A stretch of 12,370 bases of DNA from an uncultured Porphyromonadaceae bacterium (GTDB lineage: Bacteria > Bacteroidota > Bacteroidia > Bacteroidales > Muribaculaceae), in NCBI GenBank assembly GCA_905193485.1, contig CAJJOX010000046.1:1-12370 (forward strand). The letters are read 5' to 3'. The position numbers were made by a program, and so were the translations under genes. Shown here in pieces: positions 7,185 through 12,370 of this stretch. The notes under the pieces are model-generated. The model did not search any database and was not told where the DNA came from. It saw only the letters and a list, made by a program, of their open reading frames with translations. Every line of letters starts with the position of its first letter. Within the stretch, counting starts at the first letter, position 1.

Positions 7185-8381
7185 ATGATGAAACCGATTG
7201 TCAATATTCTTTATATCTTTTTAGCCTGTCTGGCAGCCGCGGCTTTTGCCGGCTGTTCGGGCGACGACGAGCCTTCTTTGCCAGCACCTCCGGAGCCTCA
7301 GACCGCTCACCGAATTGTGCTTGTGTATATGGTCGCCAACAACAACCTCAGCTCGTTCGCTTCCGATGATATCGACGAGATGAAGGCCGGAGTGACCTGT
7401 CAGGGCGCCTTGGCCGACGGCCGATGGCTTGTCTATTACAGCGGTCCCGACATGCGTCCCCGGCTATTGGAACTGCTGGCCGACGGCACCGAACGCGAAT
7501 TGAAAGTCTATGACGCCGCCGTTTCGTCGGTGAGCATCGAACGCATGCGTCAGGTGGTGGCCGATGCGCGTGCCTTGGCTCCCGCCGACGGCCTCGGCCT
7601 CGTGCTCTGGAGCCACGGCACGGGATGGATCTCCGATTCAGGCTCGATTGACGAGCCATCCTCCTCCGCGGCTATGGCTTCGCCGCTCTCGTTCGGCATG
7701 GACGGCAACCGACGGCTCTCCATGAAGATTCCTTCCCTGCGCCGCGCACTCGAGGGCGGCACGTTCGACTTCATTTATTTCGACTGCTGCCATATGGCCA
7801 CGGTCGAAGTGGCCTATGAGCTCCGCCATGTCACACCGCGCATCGTGGCCTCTCCCACCGAATTGGGAGTGGAAGGCATGCCCTATGCCCTGAATGTTTC
7901 GCCGCTGATGTCGGCGCAGCCCGATCTTGCCGGCGCTCTCGGCAACACGTTCGCCTATTATGAGCGTCAGCTTGAGGCCGATGATCCTTTCAATCCCGGT
8001 TACGGCTGCTGCATCTCGCTTCTCAACACCGCGGCGCTCGACGATCTCGCCGACGCCACACGCGCCATCTATCTCGCCGGTGCCGCGCCTCCCGCCGGAT
8101 ATGATGCCGTGCCGTATTTCCGTCGCGGTATCACTTCGGGCATATACGACATGCGCCACCACATTCGTGCTGTCTGTCCCGATCCCGGTCTGCTGGCACG
8201 ATGGGAAGCGGCTTTCGACAAAGTGGTGATGACCACGCGCTCCACTCCGAAAGTCTATTTCCTGCCGGCCGACGATTTTGCCGGCCTCGGCCACAACGTG
8301 ATCCGCACTGAGGCCGATACCTCCAACGGCTACACCGAAACACAATGGTGGGCCGACGTGGCCTCACATATCGTTTTCTGA
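7185..8381 (+). CDS. Clostripain-family (C11) cysteine peptidase, lipoprotein
   Basis: A 398-residue protein (from 7185) of peptidase family C11, which cleaves after basic residues in studied members. The N-terminus is a lipoprotein signal: a hydrophobic stretch, then AFAGC with the lipidated Cys at 24. The following SGDDEP resembles the acidic lipoprotein export signal of Bacteroidota, so the protein may be surface-exposed. The family opening is RIVLVYMVANNNLSSFASDD. The catalytic His is His144 in LWSHGTGW, and the catalytic Cys is in YFDCCHMATVEVAYEL, by position Cys202 (Cys201 is adjacent). I chose the ATG at 7185 because it gives a compact signal peptide. In-frame ATGs at 7089, 7170 and 7188 are alternatives, and the longer forms would bury the signal peptide. 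The gene diverges from the ROK kinase and precedes the MscS gene by 18 bases. The substrate is unknown. Confidence 0.88.
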   Translation: MMKPIVNILYIFLACLAAAAFAGCSGDDEPSLPAPPEPQTAHRIVLVYMVANNNLSSFASDDIDEMKAGVTCQGALADGRWLVYYSGPDMRPRLLELLADGTERELKVYDAAVSSVSIERMRQVVADARALAPADGLGLVLWSHGTGWISDSGSIDEPSSSAAMASPLSFGMDGNRRLSMKIPSLRRALEGGTFDFIYFDCCHMATVEVAYELRHVTPRIVASPTELGVEGMPYALNVSPLMSAQPDLAGALGNTFAYYERQLEADDPFNPGYGCCISLLNTAALDDLADATRAIYLAGAAPPAGYDAVPYFRRGITSGIYDMRHHIRAVCPDPGLLARWEAAFDKVVMTTRSTPKVYFLPADDFAGLGHNVIRTEADTSNGYTETQWWADVASHIVF

Positions 8382-8399
8382 CATAAACATTACGCTTGA

Positions 8400-9536
8400 A
8401 TGTTCTCCTTTCTCAACATACAGACCGACGCCGTTCCCGACGCTTCCGCCCTCGCTTCCGTGGCTTCCGATGCCGCGGCGCTGAAATCGCTCTCGATCGA
8501 GGATCTCATCAACAAGCTCGCCCATCCGATGGTCGACTTCGCCATGCATCTCGCCATTGCCATTCTGGTGTTCTATGTCGGCAAATTCCTGATCCGGCGC
8601 ATCTATATTGTCATCAGCTCGATAATGGTGCGCCGCAGTGTCGACAAATCGCTCTCGACATTTGTGCTCAGCCTTGTGAGGATGGTGCTCTATTTCATTC
8701 TCGTGGTCACCGTCATCGGCATTCTCGGCATTAACACCAGCTCGTTCATAGCGCTCTTTGCTTCGGCCGGCGTCGCGATAGGTATGGCGCTCAGCGGCAC
8801 ATTGCAGAATTTTGCCGGCGGCGTGCTCATCCTGCTTCTCAAGCCCTACAAGGTGGGCGATTACATCGAGGCGCAGGGCTATGCCGGCACTGTCACCGAA
8901 ATACAGATCTTCTCCACGATCATCTGCACCTACGACAACAAATCGATCATCATACCCAACGGCGGCCTCTCCACCTCGTCGATCAACAACTGGTCGCGTG
9001 AGAGCTACCGCCGCATTGACTGGACCGTTTCGATAAGCTACGGCGATTCGTTCGACGATGCACGGCGCGAGATCCTCTCCATGCTCGACTCCGAGTCGCG
9101 CATCGTGAAAACCACCCTCTCGTCCGACATCGAGGCACGCAACGAAGCCCGTGTGGAGGCGCTTCAGGCCGAAGGCGAGAAACCGTCGGAAGAAACGGCG
9201 CCCCGCCGGTCGCTGTTCCGCCGGCTGTTTCATCTTGCTCCAAAGAAGATAAAAAATGCCGTGGTCGAGGCCGACCGCAAACTTGAGGTCAGTCCGCTTG
9301 ACGCCGTGAAGCTCAATGCCGACCGCTCGCCCAAGGTGCTCCTCGCGCAGATGGGCGCCAGCTCCATCGACATTTCCGTGAGGGCATGGGTGCTTTCGTC
9401 GGATTATTGGGATGTTTATTATCTCATGAACGAGCGTTTCTATAGTGAACTACCCCTGCGCGGCTTCCGTTTCCCCTTCCCGCAGCTCGACGTGCATCTC
9501 TCGTCCGCGACCGACTCTTCCTCCTCTCAGGCATAG
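8400..9536 (+). CDS. MscS-family mechanosensitive ion channel with an extra cytoplasmic insert
   Basis: A 378-residue small-conductance mechanosensitive channel protein, which opens under membrane tension to release solutes during osmotic downshock. Membrane helices lie at about 48-68, 87-110 and 115-147. The third is the pore helix, with ASAGVAIGMALSGTLQNFAG at 121-140. The beta domain follows (KPYKVGDYIEAQGYAGTVTEIQIFST, then the NNWSR-type strand). The C-terminal alpha/beta domain ends in VRAWVLSSDYWDVYY and FPFPQLDVHL. Between SRIVK (233-237) and SPKVLLAQMG (310-319), where usual members need only a short link, there are about 70 charged residues including PRRSLFRRLFHLAPKKIK. The gene starts 18 bases after the peptidase stop, with no clear promoter between them, so the two are probably co-transcribed. 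A hairpin begins right after its stop. Confidence 0.93.
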   Translation: MFSFLNIQTDAVPDASALASVASDAAALKSLSIEDLINKLAHPMVDFAMHLAIAILVFYVGKFLIRRIYIVISSIMVRRSVDKSLSTFVLSLVRMVLYFILVVTVIGILGINTSSFIALFASAGVAIGMALSGTLQNFAGGVLILLLKPYKVGDYIEAQGYAGTVTEIQIFSTIICTYDNKSIIIPNGGLSTSSINNWSRESYRRIDWTVSISYGDSFDDARREILSMLDSESRIVKTTLSSDIEARNEARVEALQAEGEKPSEETAPRRSLFRRLFHLAPKKIKNAVVEADRKLEVSPLDAVKLNADRSPKVLLAQMGASSIDISVRAWVLSSDYWDVYYLMNERFYSELPLRGFRFPFPQLDVHLSSATDSSSSQA

Positions 9537-9571
9537 GCGCATCTTCTGATTTTTTAACATCAGCGATGCGC
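9537..9571 (+). terminator. Hairpin directly after the MscS stop codon
   Basis: GCGCATC (9537-9543) pairs perfectly with GATGCGC (9565-9571). Inside, CTGAT (9546-9550) pairs with ATCAG (9559-9563) around an 8-base loop. It starts on the first base after the TAG. There is no strong U-tract downstream (a TTTT occurs 10 bases later), so it is a possible terminator or 3'-end stabilising structure. Confidence 0.5.
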
Positions 9572-9612
9572 AATTGTGACGTTTTGCCCGAGGAATTCTT
9601 GGGAAATTTTGC

Positions 9613-9620
9613 TAATTTTG
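9613..9620 (+). promoter_or_regulatory. TAnnTTTG -7 element for recJ-recQ
   Basis: TAATTTTG matches the consensus and is the only exact match I see between the MscS stop and recJ. It implies a transcript start near 9625 and a leader of about 215 bases before the recJ ATG, much longer than the 25-45 base leaders predicted for the lipid kinase, ychF, gltX and ROK genes here. Confidence 0.5.
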
Positions 9621-9624
9621 CAAC

Positions 9625-9844
9625 ATCGCCAAAAACGTGTGCGACCGAGTGCCGTCGGTCCGGCGCGTTACAGTAAAAGTCAGGCCGCGGCGCGGCCACC
9701 TCCTCGCATTTACTTGCCGTCCGTTTCGAAATCGGCTTGGTCACCCGTCGGTGTGCATTGCTAAACCGTCATCCGGTTTTGCGTATTGCCGGCTACCGCC
9801 CGTGGTCCGGCTTAGGGAACGAGAAAAATAAAAAAACAACATAA
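9625..9844 (+). ncRNA. Structured GC-rich 5' leader of recJ, unrecognised
   Basis: The stretch between the promoter-like element and recJ holds no convincing gene but several hairpins. GGCCGC (9683-9688) pairs with GCGGCC (9692-9697) around 3 bases. AAACCG (9763-9768) pairs with CGGTTT (9774-9779) around 5 bases. GCCGG (9788-9792) pairs with CCGGC (9807-9811), enclosing ACC/GGT (9795-9797 with 9804-9806). The last 25 bases before the ATG are an unpaired A-rich run. I do not recognise a known riboswitch class. It may be a regulatory leader, or simply GC-rich spacer with chance pairing. Confidence 0.35.
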
Positions 9845-11572
9845 ATGACAAGTAAATGGAATTATCTACCCCTTACTTCCGAAGAGCAAAAGTCAGAGAC
9901 AGAGTTGGCTAAGCGATATGCCAGCGTGCCGCCCGTCAGCGAACTGCTGGCGCAGCGCGGCATAACGTCCGTTGAGGAGGCTGAAAAATTCTTTCATCCT
10001 TCTCTGAAGGACTTGCACGACCCCTTTCTAATGCCCGACATGGACAAGGCGGTCGCCCGGCTCAACAAAGCTATGGGTAAAAAAGAGCGCATCATGGTGT
10101 ACGGCGATTATGACGTCGACGGCACCACGGCGGTAGCGCTCGTCTACAAGTATCTCCAGCAGTTCTACTCCAATATAGAGTATTACATTCCGACGCGCTA
10201 CGATGAAGGCTACGGCATTTCGCGCCGGAGCATCGATATCGCCGCCCGCAACGGCGTGAAGCTGATCATCATTCTCGACTGTGGCATCAAGGCCATCGAC
10301 GAGATAGCCTACGCCCGGTCACGCGGCATCGATTTCATCATCTGCGACCACCATGTGCCCGACGACGATCTCCCCGAGGCCACTGCTATCCTCAATCCGA
10401 AACTCGAGGGGAGCACATATCCGTGCCAGCATCTGTCGGGATGCGGCGTCGGCTTCAAGTTCATGCAGGGATTCGCCATCAGCAACGGCATACCCACCAC
10501 CGATCTCGAATGCATGCTCGATCTCGTTGCCGTGAGCATAGCCGCCGACATCGTGCCCATGGTCGACGAAAACCGCATCATGGCCTATCACGGGCTGCGT
10601 CGCATCAACGCCAACCCCAACATGGGTCTGCGCGCCATCATCCGCATCTGCGGCCTCACCGGCAAGGAGATCACCATCTCCGACGTGATCTTCAAGATCG
10701 GGCCGCGCATCAACGCTTCCGGACGTATGCAGAGCGGCGCCGAGGCCGTCGAGCTGCTTGTGTCGCGCGATGCCGCCGAGGCCTATGTGATAGCCAAGTC
10801 GATCGACCAGTACAACAAAGACCGCAAAGAGCTCGACAAACGCATCACTGAAGAGGCCAACGCCATCCTCGAAAGCCGCGGCGAGATGGACTCCGACCAG
10901 AAATCGATCGTCATCTACAATAAAGATTGGCACAAGGGCATCATCGGCATCGTCGCCTCGCGTCTCACCGAGCTATACTACAAGCCGTCGGTTGTGCTCA
11001 CGTTTGCCAACGGACTGGCCACGGGATCGTCGCGTTCGGTGCAGGGCTTCGACATCTACAAGGCCGTCGACGCCTCACGCGATCTTCTCGAAAACTTCGG
11101 TGGCCATCCCTATGCCGTGGGGCTTTCGTTGAAAGAGGAAAACATTCCCGAGTTCACCCGCCGCTTCGAGCGTTATGTCGCCGAGCACATCCGTCCCGAA
11201 CAGTTGCGCCCCATGCTCGACATAGACGCCTTCATCACATTCTCGGAGATAACGCCTGCTTTCGTGGCCACGCTCCGGCGTTTCAACCCCTTCGGACCCG
11301 GCAACAACAAGCCGGTGTTCTGCACCCGCTGCGTGATGGATTTCGGCACGAGCAAGCTCGTCGGGAAAAACCTCGAACACATCAAGTTTGAGCTTGTCGA
11401 CGACACGTCGGGCAAGGTGTTCAACGGCATCGGGTTCAATATGGCGCAATATTTCGACCATATCCACGCCCACCGACCCTTCGACATCTGCTATACCATC
11501 GAGGACAACAAGCACCAGAGCGCCACGTCGTCCATACAGCTCCTTGTCAAGAGCATCCATCCCCGGAAATGA
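9845..11572 (+). CDS. recJ: Single-stranded-DNA-specific exonuclease RecJ
   Basis: A 575-residue protein, matching E. coli RecJ (577). RecJ degrades single-stranded DNA 5' to 3' in recombinational repair, in the RecF pathway and in mismatch repair, using metal ions bound by the DHH domain. Visible motifs are VYGDYDVDG at 85-93, LDCG at 144-147 and CDHH at 167-170. GPRINASGRM (286-295) follows, and the DHHA1-domain GGHPYAVGLSL begins at 419. GIIGIVASRL at 365-374 is also typical, and a C-terminal OB-like domain follows to the end. The ATG at 9845 sits after an A-rich leader and gives MTSKWNYLPL; no better upstream start is in frame. recQ follows 36 bases after the stop, which implies one transcript. 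RecQ unwinds DNA to feed RecJ in known systems, so the pairing makes functional sense. Confidence 0.97.
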   Translation: MTSKWNYLPLTSEEQKSETELAKRYASVPPVSELLAQRGITSVEEAEKFFHPSLKDLHDPFLMPDMDKAVARLNKAMGKKERIMVYGDYDVDGTTAVALVYKYLQQFYSNIEYYIPTRYDEGYGISRRSIDIAARNGVKLIIILDCGIKAIDEIAYARSRGIDFIICDHHVPDDDLPEATAILNPKLEGSTYPCQHLSGCGVGFKFMQGFAISNGIPTTDLECMLDLVAVSIAADIVPMVDENRIMAYHGLRRINANPNMGLRAIIRICGLTGKEITISDVIFKIGPRINASGRMQSGAEAVELLVSRDAAEAYVIAKSIDQYNKDRKELDKRITEEANAILESRGEMDSDQKSIVIYNKDWHKGIIGIVASRLTELYYKPSVVLTFANGLATGSSRSVQGFDIYKAVDASRDLLENFGGHPYAVGLSLKEENIPEFTRRFERYVAEHIRPEQLRPMLDIDAFITFSEITPAFVATLRRFNPFGPGNNKPVFCTRCVMDFGTSKLVGKNLEHIKFELVDDTSGKVFNGIGFNMAQYFDHIHAHRPFDICYTIEDNKHQSATSSIQLLVKSIHPRK

Positions 11573-11608
11573 CGCCGGCCGGAAGCCTCACCACCACCAT
11601 CATCAGAT

Positions 11609-12370
11609 ATGCCCGACATCACGGCAGCCGCCGACATCCTTCGGAAATACTGGGGCTATGACTCGTTCCGCGAGTTGCAGCCCGAGATCATAACGTCGGT
11701 GCTCGAAGGGCGCGACACGCTCGGGCTTCTGCCTACGGGGGGCGGCAAGTCGGTCACGTTTCAGGTTCCGGCCATGATGCTGCCCGGGCTGACAATTGTG
11801 GTCACGCCCCTCATATCGCTGATGAAAGACCAGGTCGACGGACTGCGAGGCCGCCGTGTGCCCGCGGCCGCCATTCATTCGGGGCTCTCCCGCGCCGAAC
11901 ACCGTCTGGCCATGGACCGCGCCTGCCTCGGCAAGATCAAGCTGCTCTACCTCTCGCCCGAGAAGCTTCAGTCGCCGTCGTTCATCGACCGGCTGTCGCA
12001 GATCAACGTGAGTCTTATCGTCGTCGACGAGGCGCACTGCATCTCGCAGTGGGGCTACGATTTTCGTCCCTCCTATCTCAGGATCGCGTCGTTGCGCCGC
12101 GCTTTCCCCGACGTGCCGGTGCTCGCGCTCACCGCTTCGGCCACGCCCGATGTCACAGCCGACATCATGGCGCAGCTGCAGTTCAGGGCTCCCAATGTGT
12201 TCGCACGGTCGTTCACCCGTCCCAACATCACGTATGTGGTGCGCCGCTGCGACAGCAAGCCCGAGATGCTGCTGCGCGTGTTGCGTGCCACCCGTGGGTC
12301 GGCCATCGTTTATGTGCGTTCGCGGCGTCGCACGCGCGAGATCGCCGATATGCTTTGCGCCGCCGGCCTT
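11609..12370 (+). CDS. recQ: ATP-dependent DNA helicase RecQ (5' part, runs off the window)
   Basis: The first 254 residues of a RecQ-family 3'-5' DNA helicase, open to the window edge. The order of motifs is: FRELQPEII (20-28, motif 0), LLPTGGGKS (40-48, Walker A), VVTPLISLMKDQV (64-76, motif Ia), VVDEAHCISQWGYDFRPSY (138-156, motif II plus the aromatic-rich loop that couples ATP use to DNA binding), and ALTASATPDVTADI (motif III). The start of the second helicase domain (SAIVYVRSRRRT, motif IV region) is also present. The zinc-binding and winged-helix parts and any HRDC domain lie beyond the window. The ATG at 11609 gives MPDITAAADILRKYWGYDSFR, the usual length ahead of motif 0. It follows recJ by 36 bases with no promoter-like element between them. 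Confidence 0.96.
   Translation, partial: MPDITAAADILRKYWGYDSFRELQPEIITSVLEGRDTLGLLPTGGGKSVTFQVPAMMLPGLTIVVTPLISLMKDQVDGLRGRRVPAAAIHSGLSRAEHRLAMDRACLGKIKLLYLSPEKLQSPSFIDRLSQINVSLIVVDEAHCISQWGYDFRPSYLRIASLRRAFPDVPVLALTASATPDVTADIMAQLQFRAPNVFARSFTRPNITYVVRRCDSKPEMLLRVLRATRGSAIVYVRSRRRTREIADMLCAAGL

Noticed and set aside
8364..9233. A 289-codon open frame antisense to the MscS gene.
   Set aside because: It is rich in His, Glu and Arg with no family motif, and it overlaps a gene with strong protein-level support.
9637..9831. Short open frames (about 62-64 codons) in the recJ leader.
   Set aside because: Composition is Arg/Pro-rich without hydrophobic pattern or homology, and two overlapping frames are equally open. 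I treat the region as leader.
9625..9844. A known riboswitch (cobalamin, TPP, SAM) ahead of recJ.
   Set aside because: I checked for the conserved core strings of these classes and did not see them. An AGGGAA-like string near 9813 alone is not enough.
10319..10933. A 204-codon open frame antisense to recJ.
   Set aside because: It covers the conserved RecJ DHH region and has no motif of its own.
1..12370. CRISPR arrays, insertion sequences, tRNA or rRNA genes, prophage genes.
   Set aside because: I saw no regularly spaced direct repeats, transposase motifs, terminal inverted repeats around a gene, or tRNA cloverleaf sequence.

Overview
The window looks like Bacteroidota (order Bacteroidales) DNA. 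Nearly every intergenic region carries the TAnnTTTG -7 promoter element typical of that phylum. Starts lack clear Shine-Dalgarno motifs, and the proteins (YchF ending HFLFNV, the long insert after the KLSKR motif of glutamyl-tRNA synthetase, the RecJ-RecQ pair, a C11 lipoprotein peptidase) read like gut Bacteroidales. All names come from reading motifs by eye; no database was searched.

Left part (about 1-2030, all genes on the minus strand). A SIMPL-domain protein, a small two-helix membrane protein and the 5' part of a glutamyl-tRNA synthetase gene lie 5-6 bases apart and look like one operon. The synthetase frame stops being a synthetase after about 177 residues. It continues in frame into about 60 residues that read as valyl-tRNA synthetase, then into about 91 residues of an unrelated membrane protein that runs off the window. 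GC content falls from about 61% to about 49% across this point. The window also carries a second, complete gltX. The simplest reading is a contig joined from different Bacteroidales genomes, possibly with a further seam between 2003 and 2135. A real gene fusion is much less likely.

Middle part (2136-7070). ychF and a lipid kinase of the diacylglycerol kinase family are on the minus strand, each with its own promoter-like element. The lipid kinase diverges from the complete gltX on the plus strand. gltX converges on a ROK-family sugar kinase, and the two share a strong two-way terminator hairpin.

Right part (7185-12370, plus strand). A clostripain-like lipoprotein peptidase and a MscS-type channel with an unusual insert lie 18 bases apart. 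A 308-base gap follows, holding a hairpin, a promoter-like element and a structured GC-rich leader. Then come recJ and the first 254 codons of recQ, a DNA-repair pair 36 bases apart.

Most genes are housekeeping (translation, GTPase, lipid and sugar phosphorylation, recombination). I saw no CRISPR array, insertion sequence, phage gene, toxin-antitoxin pair, tRNA or rRNA, and no new defence or biosynthetic system. The points most worth checking are the three-part composite frame at the left end, the insert in the MscS channel, and the recJ leader.
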